Shown: positions 1 to 12,400 of the stretch, one piece after another
How positions within the stretch are numbered: the first letter of the stretch is position 1
How the letters are laid out: every line of letters starts with the position of its first letter
Assembly (NCBI GenBank): GCA_029582155.1
Contig: CM055898.1
Span: 23,549,339-23,613,338 of the forward strand
Direction: 5' to 3'
Source: Panopea generosa
Lineage: Eukaryota; Mollusca; Bivalvia; Adapedonta; Hiatellidae
DNA length: 64,000 nucleotides
Notes under the pieces: generated by a model
Database searches by the model: none
What the model saw: only the letters and a program-made list of their open reading frames with translations
What the model was told of the DNA's origin: nothing
Made by a program: the position numbers and the translations under genes

Positions 1-312
1 TCATGATGGTGTTGACATCAGCAGCTGTAGATGTTTTCATACCATGATGGTGTTGACATCAGCAGTTGTAGATGATGACATACCATGATGGTGTTGACAT
101 CAGCAGCTGTAGATGTCATATCACGAAAGCGTTTACAATAGCTGTAAAACTTCTAATAATAATTACACTTTCATCTGTCTTTAAACATGACAACTGTTTG
201 TCACATCATAAACAGATGCACCACATTGTCATTATTTTATCTGTTTAGGTCACATCAACAGTTCTGCTTCAAAGTTGGGTAACTCATGATGAAGTTGATG
301 ATGTCAGGTAAC
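1..312 (-). other. 3' UTR/flank with short tandem repeats
   Basis: Positions 1-118 hold 2.3 copies of a ~51-base unit around gatggtgttgacatcagcag. Positions 270-330 hold two copies of a 29-base unit. The rest shows nothing recognisable. Confidence 0.6.
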
Positions 313-459
313 TCATGATGGGGTCGATGATGTTTTACTCTGTCGCTGGAGAACAGCTGCAGATATGATGGGCACGTGCTGAGATGATGGCCCCCCGGGG
401 CTCCGTGATCGTGAACGATGGCGATGACGTCTGGTTGGAGTTGTGGGTACAGTTATATC
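313..459 (-). CDS. CEP97: exon n: terminal exon with stop
   Basis: The acceptor TTTCTTTTCAG leads in phase 0 into DITVPTTPTRRHRHRSRSRS, ending AAVLQRQSKTSSTPS and a TGA at 313-315. It joins exon m directly. The stop lies in an imperfect 29-base tandem duplication (about 272-330). No AATAAA or ATTAAA was seen on the minus strand between the stop and the window edge, so the polyadenylation site probably lies further left. Confidence 0.78.
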   Translation of the reverse strand, partial: DITVPTTPTRRHRHRSRSRSPGGPSSQHVPIISAAVLQRQSKTSSTPS

Positions 460-3400
460 CTGAAAAGAAATGCTTAGATTGTTACACAAAGCTTGATAGA
501 TGTGAGCATGTTTACAACCAGTATCACTACTTGATTCCCTTTTCCAACAATGAATAAGTCAGACTGTAGTAAACTTATATTTAGTAATATGCATACATTA
601 AAGTGTATTCTAACAGATAACTGGAGTAAATGAAACCAATGTGGCACACTTTACATGTGATTATTTTGAAATTATTTAACATATTTATTAAACAAGTTTT
701 TTTCTAGCCAACATCTCGCCTTTTTCATCTTTTTTTTACAAAGGAACATTTGTATTTATTAAAATTTAAGACTTCTGTATGAGAGTAGAAAAAAAAACTA
801 AATACATTTTAAAATGTATTCAATGTATACTATGGAGGCACATAGGGAAGATTCAGGTTGTTGAACTGTGTAACCTCTTAAAATAAAGTTTTATTTCCAA
901 CAAGACAAATTTAGCCAAGTACATAAACTCATCATTACATGTAACCAAGTAAATTAACCAATCATTCCATCTAACCAAGTACATAAACCCATCATTCTAT
1001 CTAACAAAGTACATAAACCCATCATTCTATCTAACAAAGTACATAAACCCATCATTCCATCTAACCAAGTACATAAACCCATCATTCTATCTAACAAAGT
1101 ACATAAACCCATCAATCCATCTAACCAAGTACATAAACCCATCAATCCATCTAACCAAGTACATAATTACATGTATTATGGAAACTAATAAATCAAGGTA
1201 AAAGACAAATCAGCTATTAAGCAACAGATTCCATTCTCAAGAGAGCCTCATGGAAGCTTAGTTTATAACTTAATGTGTTACCCTCAGTATATAAAAGTAA
1301 CTATTGTTAATTTTAATTATTATTCAACACATTAAGAAGTAAAATGAACTAAACTGAAATGGGTTAAGATTACATTAAAGGGAATATAATATTATCACGA
1401 AAAAATGTTATAAATGTCTTAAAAAATGAAATTATTTTAAAATGGATAAAAAGCATCTCATTATCATATATATTACTAAAATACGAATGGTTTGGTATAT
1501 CAAATCTGACGAATCCTGGCAACATTGATGATTTAATTGGAGTGGTAAACTTGAAATGAAATCCCAATTCTAAAAAATGACATCTGCAGAGTGTTTATGA
1601 TGCATCAAACTGAAACCAAAATGAAATCATGTGACTCATTCAATATATCATAAAATATGTAGCAATTTTAAGCGGGAAATCTTTTTTAGTCATGTGGCTC
1701 ACGTCAGAAAAGCCTTTTTCAATATATCATTTAAAATGTTTAAACAGATATCCTGTTGGCAATATAGGATAAATAAGTATATATAGGCATATATTGTTAA
1801 AAAATGTTTTTTGGACAATTTTGAAATTTTGAAAAATTCGGATATGTTCCCTTTAAGGCAACCTTAAAGAATTACAGACAAATTAGATGTTGTCAATTTG
1901 TTATTTAATTCTACTACGAAATACTCTTTATCGCTAATCAAAGATAAGGTTTTAATAGCCAAAAAAATGTTAATTTTACCATTCATTCATTAGTCCATTT
2001 TTTTGCACACCTGCAGTTTGACCATTTTGGTTTGTATAGACCAATGTGTTAGAAGACAACATTAAGAAGATATACAAAACAAGCATGCATCTTTATCCTT
2101 CCCAACATTTTATCAACAAAACATTAAAAATTAATGTATTCTATAATTAAAACTAAAAACTATGTCCCAATTGTGATTAATTCATTCAGGTTTCAGTCCA
2201 TTACTGTTAATGCTACCTTTATTCATTGCAAAAAACACATCTGGCTTTTGTTTCACTAACATATTTAAATATTAAAAATCTATATCTAAGAAAAGCATCA
2301 AGGTGATCCTGATTTAAGACTGGTTTCCGTACAAATGCATAGGGATTACTGATTTTGATTGGAAAATAAATAAAAACCAGGCACATTTCAGTTCAGTTTT
2401 TAAGTATTTAAATATTGATGAGACATAAACCAGACCTTTGCTTTATTTTTCAAAACTTGCAGCAAAATTTAAGAAAGGCTACGTCTAATTAATTCTAAAT
2501 GCTAGTTTGTTATAGTTAATCAAAGCCAAAAAATTCACCGAATCTGGGTTGTATAGCAGTGATCCAGTCTTGTACATCCAAAACTGTAAAACGTAATAAA
2601 CATACCCAGTTACCTTCATATAGAGATGATGTGAACCTACAATGCCTTTAGGATATAACAATTTCACCCAAAGTTTATAGATAAGTGAAATGAACAAGGC
2701 TCTGTCAAGTTCTTTGCGCATATCTTGGTCTGAGCAACTGGATTTTCTTAAAAAAAAATTGTTCTAGATTTATTTTCTGGCCTTCTCTAATTTATATCTT
2801 GAATTGTCAGAGCCAAATGTTGCATCCATATAATGATGTCAACACGTGATTTTTAGACTTTGTTTTAATGAATGTAAGGGAAGCTGTTAAAAATATGATT
2901 TTCTCCCATCTTGCGTAACCAGTATGGTAGGTGAGATGGACTGAACAATTTCTTAAAACAGGTAAAAAATTATAAACTATTATCTTATTTTTTGTATACA
3001 TGTTCACTCTTCTAGCGTTTGTTTAGAACTCAATCAAACAAATCAATAATCCAATCAATGATCGATATTGTTTCCATGGTCACCATTTTCTACATTGTAT
3101 TACATTATATTTACTTGAACAAACACAGCCACATGGCCAGTGGGCGAAGAAATTGTCACTCTCACATCAGGTCAATTCTTATGCACCTACGACATTGTAT
3201 ATAATACATAATAGTCTGTTTGTTAAGAAATTGTTAGAATATTTTGTTGTTGTTTTTCTTTTAACAATTGTAAACAACACAGTATTAATATTGCATGGTT
3301 TTTATGATGACTTCAATAGGGAGAATTAGTAGCAATACAAACAGCATGTTAATGTATGCTTTTGATTTTGTTCATGATATAATTACAAATAAATGGAAAA

Positions 3401-6400
3401 CTTATATCTTAAAATCAGAACTTGATTTTAAAATCATTCCTTTAGTGTTCCCGTGTATCAACATGTTTTATAAGAACATAGAAGTTTTTCACTGATAACT
3501 GGTTATAAAAGTGGTATTACACTTTTTTTAACACACTGCGGGTTGTAATTTTATACGGTAACTAGTTTTATTAGTGAAGGAAGACCTAATAATCAGTCAG
3601 AGTGGAACTACCATTCTTCTGTAAACATTTCATTGTTGTTTTAACTCTAAAAACACAATAAATAAAAAGATCAAAAGCATTTTATTAATATTGAGCATTC
3701 AATTAGCAAAATACACATCAGCAAGCTAAAACTGGCATCATGTCATATCTGTACCTTACATATTGGGAACCTGTGTGAGAAATATATCCTGTAAATCTTC
3801 CAAGTAACAGCAAGAGGTGATGATGACGATTGTGGTGGTGGTGATTGTTGATGACGATTAATGGTAGTTATAAGTGCAATAATGATGTCACATAATAATT
3901 ATGACTTATGATAATCATTTACACGATGATGATGATGATGATGATGATGATGCTAATGATGATGCTGACATATAACATTTTATGATATCAAGGAACAAAT
4001 GAGGACTAATTGCAGCTATAAGAATGATGACAATGATGAAGAAGAGGAGATAGTGTCATTATCGTTAAATGTTTTATTATCTGGTAAAATACAGTGTACT
4101 TTGTATGCATCATGTTGCCCCTTATTGTTAAAGTGTTTTATTTCATTTCAAAAAAAGTAAAAGATAATATGGGATTTTGAATAATCCTGAATACAGTCCC
4201 AAACTCCCAATGTTATTATTATCTCGAAAATAGATTTTTATTTCCTGAAATACAAACACTTCAATTTCCACATTAGGAAGAATATGCCAAATCTCTAGTC
4301 ATTGAATTCAAGTACAGTTTGCCGAATAAGTAATTCTTGACACTGATGGATTTCAAGATAATAATTTTCAAACAAATAAATGATCTACAACAGAGGTACG
4401 CTAACCTGGGGAGCACTGGTTTACCTTGTTTATTCCACAATAGACAACATATTTCTTCCCGTAGAACATGACAAATCAGTGTAAAGACGAAATTTATGTC
4501 GCGAAGACTGAAAATGAAATCATGATAGCGACATCAAAAGGATCAATTTATAAAAGGCTGGAATCTATACAAAGTGTTTTAAATAAAATACATAATAAGT
4601 TTATTTTTGTAAAAAGCTGTCATCTCTGTTATTTTTAACTTTGGTCATCCCTAGTCAACTCCAAACACAATAAATCCCTTTCAAACCATTAATCCTCTCC
4701 CAGCTGGATGATCCCCTTCTAAACTGTCTATCCACTTACAACATGACAGTACCTTTCAAATCCTACATCTCTTCCTACCTTTTGCTCTCTTTCCAATCTA
4801 TCAAATCCCCTTCGAACCTGTCAAATCCTCTTCCAAATCGCTTCCATCCTGCCAAATCCCCTTCCAAAGTCCCCTTCGAACCTGTCAAAATCCCTTTCCA
4901 ACCTGTCAAATACCCTTACAAAATCCCCTTCCAACCTGTTAAATCCACTTCCAACCTGTCAAATACCCTTCCAAAATCCCCTTCCAACCTGTCAAACCCC
5001 CTTCAAAAAATCTCCTTCCAATCTGTCAAATCCCCTTCCAATCTGTCAAATCCCCTTCCAGCCTGTCAAACTTTCAATCCAAAGCTCCTTTCAAGTTCCA
5101 ACAAAACAATCCCTTTCTAACCCTTTAATCCACATCCAACCTATCAACTCCTCCCCCTCCCCCAAACAAGACAACCCCCTTCTAAACCAATAAATGTATA
5201 ACTAGAGCCACTAATGGTTGTATCTAATCAATAATTGTCCTTTGACCTTATTACTCTTCTATCATGTTCCTACAGACTTCTTATATTTCCCACACTAGTT
5301 TGTTGTTGTAGTCTGCAGACAGATTTAATGACATTGATATATAAAATGATACAAATGGAAGTTATCAGTAACATACCAGGAAGCCTGAGTAGATGAAACT
5401 GAAGAAAGTTGTAAAATGTAAAAACAGTCTGGCTGTCATCTCCTTAATAAGTGAATATTTTCTCTGTTTTTTCTTCTTAGGATCTTTTCGTTTGATAAAG
5501 ATGAAAGAGAAATCCACCATTTGAGTACTGGTTAGGAATAGAATGTAACAGCACAGGCTTCTTTTAAAGTTGCAAATATTACCTGATGATGGTGATGATT
5601 ATGATGGTGGTGATGATTATGATAATGATGATGGTGATGATGATGATGATAATGATGATGATAATGATGATGATGATGATGACAATGATGATAATGAGGA
5701 TGATGATAATGATGATGATGATAATGAGGAAGATGATGATAATGATTATGATGACGATAATGTGGATGATGAGGGTGAAGATCATCTACATAACAATAAG
5801 AGTGATACACAACTTAACAACAAGCATAACAGAAAGTATATACATGTACGTTATCTACGTATTAAAGTATTTGTTTGTTTTGTTTGAATATCTAACATCA
5901 TTTGGCTGACAGACAATCAGTTAACCTAATCATTCTTAAAGGGGATCCTGGAAGGTTAACCAGTACTCATGTACACCCATCTCTGAGAGTAACTTTCTCG
6001 TTTGAATCAGCATGAGAGATGGATGACAATATGAGATATAATGTCATATATCACTCATCACAGAGACTGGTTGGGCAGGTATTCAAACTCAAGGGATTGA
6101 TAGTCAGACATGCTACTGACTGAGCTAACCAGGCACGTCTGTATTTAATGACATCAGATTTAAAACATCTTTATAACAATTATTACAGAAATAAAAACAA
6201 AGAGAAAGACATTTTTCTTTGTTCCACAAGTTACAGTAGATAATATTATACAGTCAACCCGGTGTTAAGTAATCACGCATGGGTAACACAGTCACAGGTC
6301 AGTAAAGCAGTCACATGCAGGTAAAGCAGTCACATGTCTGTAACGCAGTTACATGTAGGTAGCGCAGTTACATGTAGGTAAAAACAAAAACTGACCTTTT

Positions 6401-9400
6401 AAGATACATTTACTCTTTAACACAGAATAGTTGATATAGATGATGTTATGGGAATGAGAAAACATGGTGTAAAAGACACTGTGCTTAACAGAGGTGGTCA
6501 CTTATACAGGTTTGACTGTTATATTATGAAGCAGGTACTGGTAAAGGTGGATATGCAACAATAAAGGAAAGCAGTGTGTATATAAACACTTATTGGTATG
6601 CATGTATAACTTACTATATTTTGCTGTTTTGTTGATGGTGATCCCTTTTCTGCGAGATTTTCCTGTAAAGATAGTTAAAAATCATTGTATTAATTACCAG
6701 GAAGATAACAGGTTGTTTTTACATGTACAAGTTTTGATTTGTTTGAATATTTATAATTATTCTAATGCCATCAAGGGCTAACAGATGATCAGTTAACCTA
6801 GGATCCTCAAAGGGTAAGCAGTACTTGAGCACACCCATCTCTGCAAGTAAATGATAACTTTCCGACTCACGAGAGATGAATGACAATAAGACGTAATGTC
6901 ATGTATCAATCATCACAAAAACTGATATTTCTATTTTTAATAACAATGACCAAAAACCTGATTTAACCTGAAAGAACTCCCAAGTTTTCTATTGACATCT
7001 GGAACCTATCAACACAATTTTATCCAAATATCTTGAAGAAAACATAAGTGACACTGTGGAAACCATTCTCTAATTTTATTAACATTGGCCATGACCCAAT
7101 TTAACTAAAAATCAATCCCTACTTCCTTTTTATATAGGGCAGTTATAAAATAATAAAATTTCAATAGATTATCTTAAAGGAAACTACAGTTAATGAGATA
7201 AAATTGCCTGGTTTCCCGCATATAAACATGCAAGTAACACATGTCATGAAAGATCTATAAAATGTGTGACAGTTTCTCTTGAAAGTGGTTCACTTACCGT
7301 GGAGCCGCTTCGGACCAGATCTTCTTTTTTGGATGGCAGGATTCCGTGAAATGATGCGTGACGTTTAATGTTGTTAGATGAAGTGGCTGATGATTTACTG
7401 GAGTCCATGATCACAGGGCTGTGGTCAGGGCGATGAGATGGAGACGGGGGACGTTGATCGGACATCTTTATATGAACTCGCTGGTCTGACGCCGTCCTGC
7501 AAATAGGAAGTAGAGATTGCCATAGTCAAATACTGTCTTTATTATTTGAAAGCTTTACTAGAGATCATGTTGTTTATCATAATAAGGTTTTGTTCTTTAT
7601 CATTTCAAATTAATACAAAAGTCAAGGTCAAATATCTATTGACGTCTATACAATTCCTCCTACATCTTAATTATATTATTACTGTCCTTCATTTCAATTC
7701 ATCAAATATTTTCAATTAATTGTTCTGGTATGCTTTAATTAACTTTTTGTTAGCAATTTTTTTTTTCATTTAGTACATGAATATAAATATTAGGTATATT
7801 AAAGGTTGTTGTTTACATTGTTGATTATTTCTAAATTTTCTTTTTTCATTTTTTTCTCAAATGTTGAATAAATTTTCTTGACAGTCATACTGATGCATCC
7901 AGGAAGTTGCTGGCATTTTTTACAAGTGATATTTAAAACAAAATATCTAATTCATTTCCAGGAGGAAAAAATATATATATGAGAAGTGAGTTTCAAGCAA
8001 TAATCATCCAATTCCAAATCATTAATTTCAATGTAAATGACTTGTAAAACCATTTCCATGGCAACTATGATCATTGTAATTTTAAATATATGTATCAAAT
8101 CATATAAGTCTGCCTTTACATTATTATTACGATGTTTTTGCTGTATAACTCCAGTCACCACCACCGCCACCAACAGCAGACAGTAATATAATATGCTGCA
8201 GACATCAGTAGTTTGTAATTATTCAAACAAGTGCCATTACAAACATACATAATTCATGGCAAACAAACCAGTTTTAACTTGCTTTTTACTACAGTAATAC
8301 CAAATTGGTGAAATACCTTGCATCAGAACACCAACATTGTGCAAATACTTATGTAACCATTTCCAGTGTACAAGGAAAATAAAAGCAATACAAATTAATT
8401 ACAATTAAAAATAATCAAAACCACCATCTGACCACAAGCACTTGTACATATGATATGATATTTTGCATCACCATTATGAGGTGATAGAGCATTGACAATG
8501 ACGGAGAAGCGGTAGTTTGTGGGGCTACAGGGTTTTCCATGTCCCTCAAATTTGGAGTTTATGCCAAATACAATTTGAAATTCTCCAATCTGCCTACAAA
8601 GTCTCATTATATGGGGTGACATTTTGGGGGAATGACCCTCAATTTCCCTCAAGGAAAATGCTGGGGCTGGAGCAGTGATGAGCTGGACAAACTTTGTCTG
8701 CTTCTGTAGCTGGCAAGGTGTATAACAATAATATGTAGGCAACACATGTGATTCTCAAAAATTATGTACGAATATAAACAAATCTTATAGGAGAAATTCC
8801 ATGTGATTCTATATGAATCTTGTGAGACACATAATTATGTGGCTTAACTGCCTTTGCACATGGGGCTTACATGTTACATCTCATCCAAAACAATGAAGGT
8901 AAGGGTAGATTGATTGAATGTTTAACATCATTTTTATGTCATCGAGGGCCAACTGTTGACCAAACCATTCTTTCCTGAGTTCCTGGAAAGTTATTCAGGC
9001 GAAATATAATGTAGAAATGGGGAACAGTCACCCTTGAATGGCAAATTTATGTAAGGGCTGAACCCATCATAGAAAATACCAAGTGCAAGTGTTATTTTAC
9101 CATTTTCAGCATACATGTATATATAGAATGCAGTTATAATGATGAAATGTGATTGATGGCTGTCACCCAAAACACAGCAGTCTGTGCATGTTTACCATAA
9201 GCTGTTATTTGTTATGGCAGCGTACAGTTTCATATATATTCTCCACATGTACCCCATTATTACACAACTAGATCTGATCTAGTTTGTACAAACTAAGATG
9301 CTTACTTAGAAACCGAGGGCTACAAAACACATATATATATAATTAGAAACCAAGGGCTACAAAAAACATTAATATAATTAGAAACAGAGAATTGCAAAAA

Positions 9401-12400
9401 AAAAAAAACTAGGATTGCAAAAAATATAAATGCAATTAGAAACTGAGGATTGCAAACAAATATAAATGCAATTAGAAACCGAGGGTTGCAAAAAACATAA
9501 ATGCAATTAAGACTGAGGATGGCAAAACATACATAAATGCAATTAGAAACTGAGGATTGCAAAAAAAAAAAAATGCAATTAGAAACTGAAGATTGCAAAA
9601 AAATATAAATGCAATTAGAAACCGAGGATTGCAAAAAATTATATAAATGCAATTAATACTGAGGATTGCAAAACATACATAAATACAAATAGAAACCGAA
9701 GATTGCAAAAAATATATGAACACAAAAAATCAGAATCTTTGATGCATTAGCATATAAAATTATATGACTTGTAGATAATTCACTTTCGACAACAATGTTT
9801 CATTGCAAATCAGTCAATCAATAACAGTTCTTAAATTAAACAGAGAATGGATTTATATATACTTATACTAGTTTCTGTTAAAATAAATAGAGAATACCAT
9901 ATTTCTCCCAATTAACGCTCCTGCCCTAATAGTCTAGCGCCTATCCCTGGACAAGGGATGCAGGTAGTATATTTTGCAGAAATTTATGAGGTGGAAGACC
10001 TATGAATGAAACTGAGTAGAACCAACGTCCTTCCACAAGTAAATGGCTAACTTTCTTGTATAAAGCTTTTGGACGGAATGGGGTTTGAACCCTTGACGTT
10101 AGTGGTGAGAGGTAACTGATCATAAAACAACTTTGCCTTTGACCACTCTGCTATGGAGGATTCCATTGTAAGCCTAATGATTGGATAATGACCAAACTAA
10201 TGTATAATATAAAGAGCAAAGGCAGGAAAAGATGACACCCATGCCCTCTCTGCATCCTTTTTAAAGGCATGACAGAAAAGATAATCTAAAGATATGTTAA
10301 AATCATTCTAACCATACTACAAAAGAACATTTTATCCAAGTTCAAACCATGTAACTGTACTACAATTTTTTAAAAAAACAAAAACAACAACATCGTATAC
10401 CAATTTCCTCTTTTTGTTAAATATTACATTAAATTAATAATATTTTTGCCATAAATAGAAGTCCCCACCCCCACACTTTGTGTTGTTTTTTTTAAACAAT
10501 ATCAAAACTAAAACTTATTAACATATTCAGTCTCAATTTATTTAATCCATTATAAATCACCTATATTTACATACCTTCTGTGCGTTCTATGCGAGGGCCT
10601 TGTAACTTGCTGACTATCATCAGAATGAGCTCCGGAACTATCACTGTGCACATGACCTGTTATAATCTCACTAGTGTCACTATCACCGCTCGCCTTTCTT
10701 GGCATATCCTCACTCTCTCCGGGTTTACGCTTGTATTTTGTCGTGCGTAAAGACTCCTCTTGCGATTTTGAAAAAGTTTGAAGTTTTTGTAAAAGTTTTG
10801 CAACAATGCCCCCACTAGGTGGATTATTTGTATTTTTGGCATCTAAGTCCAGCTGTCTAGATGCTGTAGAGTTGGACGGAATATCACTTTCGGAGCAGGT
10901 GGAGCTAGTTCTTCGTCTTTCCGAGCTCTTCGGTGAATATCGCTCAGTTGGACTTTGGTTGTTGCATTCTTGCGACGTGCGTGTTGAAAGGTTCTCCAAA
11001 CTGGAATACTTGCTGTCCCTTCGAGGTATCTGCGGCGGCAAGTCACTTACACTACTGTCAACTTGACTCTGTGTCAGTGTTGCAGTTGAAGAAGCTGCAC
11101 TGCTACCACTCTGGCCGACCCCTCGACCAGAAAACCTCTGCTCCAACAGATCTGCCATAGGCATTCTGGATCTATTTCCACCACCAGCGGATGACCTTGA
11201 ATCGGACACATCACTATGTGCTGGGCTAGAGGGGCGACTACCTGACCCATGTCTCCTTCGCCCATCTATCACAGGCACACCTTGACTTCCAGCATTTGGA
11301 CTAATTTTAGCGCTGTTGCGTTTGCTGGTGCTGTCACTACGCTGCAGGGTCCCAGTATCACTGTCATCCTTTACGCTGTCTCTACTGCGACGTCTTCTTG
11401 CAGACGGACTGTCTGTTCCGCTTAAGTTCCTTTCTCCGGTTGCCTCGATATTTCTACTCGCAACATTTAAACTAGACACAGAAGAGGAACTGTCAGATAC
11501 ATCACCTCTTGGTTCAAGTTTTTCATTCTTCATATCTTTACTGCGTCTTCTTCTATGTCCTTTTACTGTATTCTCTTCCTTTGATTCAGAAGAATCTATT
11601 TCAATATTTTTACCGCTAAGTGCAAGTATCATTGAATTTTGGCTCTCTACTGTAAACGTGGATGATAAGCTTTGCTGAGAATCAGCTGGGCGGTCATAAC
11701 TAAAACCCTGAGATTCTTGTGCTGGCAATTTCGGCGATCTATGTACTGGACTTTGTGGTGTTTCTTTAGGTTTTAAATTGTTCAAATTTTCGTCTTGTGT
11801 TTTTTGAAAATCTTTACTCTTTGTTCTGCGATGAGTGTGCATCTTTGGCGCGGTCATGATCCCCGTCTCTGTCTCCATTTTTGATGATGGCCGTTCCTGA
11901 GTAAGACTTGCATCTTTACGACTAGAATCTTTTTTCTCATTTCTCTCGTGTCTGGCAGACCGTGGAGATTTTGCAGGTTTGCGATTTCTTCTGGAATCTT
12001 TTCTGTGGGGCTGTCTATGTTCACTACTGGTAGATTCCCTGTCACTGTCGTAGGAACGATTGCTGTCGCTACTAGACGAGCGCCGGCGACCTTTGGACAG
12101 TGCAGCCATAACAACATCAGAACTGTTGGACTCTCCCAAATCTGACACAGCTTTTACATAGATTCTGTAAATATACACAACAATATATAACATTGTCTTA
12201 ACTATAGCATTTTGTCAAAGATGATATAGTTATATGGATTAGTATCTATGCACCACATATGATACACATGATCTATAATGCATGAACATGGCACTATGGA
12301 ATTCTGGGCCATAGATTCAATAATTCAATAACCAACAGGCATATGTTGTGTCCTTCAGTAGTTGGGCGGTAGTATAGTGGATAGAGTGTTGGCAGCTTAT

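Larger units (their letters stand above)
460..7297 (-). other. intron m-n, repeat-filled
   Basis: This intron of about 6.8 kb contains the 30-bp, GAT and CCTGTCAAAT arrays, a trinucleotide tract, a TIR element and two SINE-A copies, listed separately. The stretch at about 2,650-3,010 resembles the dispersed element at 28.5-28.8 kb. Positions 6,935-7,170 resemble a degraded copy of the common 'aacaatgacc' molluscan repeat. Positions 1,200-2,650 and 3,010-3,800 show nothing recognisable. Confidence 0.6.
7497..10574 (-). other. intron l-m
   Basis: It contains SINE fragments, a 35-bp minisatellite and a SINE-B copy. An unexplained 116-codon minus ORF at 8,395-8,745 has no recognised motif. The stretches at 7,500-8,390 and 10,170-10,570 show nothing recognisable. 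Confidence 0.6.

Noticed and set aside
4743..5120. 125-codon Pro/Ser/Asn-rich plus ORF
   Set aside because: It is a translation of the 20-bp minisatellite.
5532..5909. Asp-, Met/Ile- and His-rich ORFs in several frames
   Set aside because: All arise from one GAT/AAT trinucleotide tract; no start context, splice context or domain.
10806..11678. Plus- and minus-frame ORFs overlapping exon l
   Set aside because: They are shadows of the long Ser/Arg-rich exon, whose codon bias leaves other frames open.
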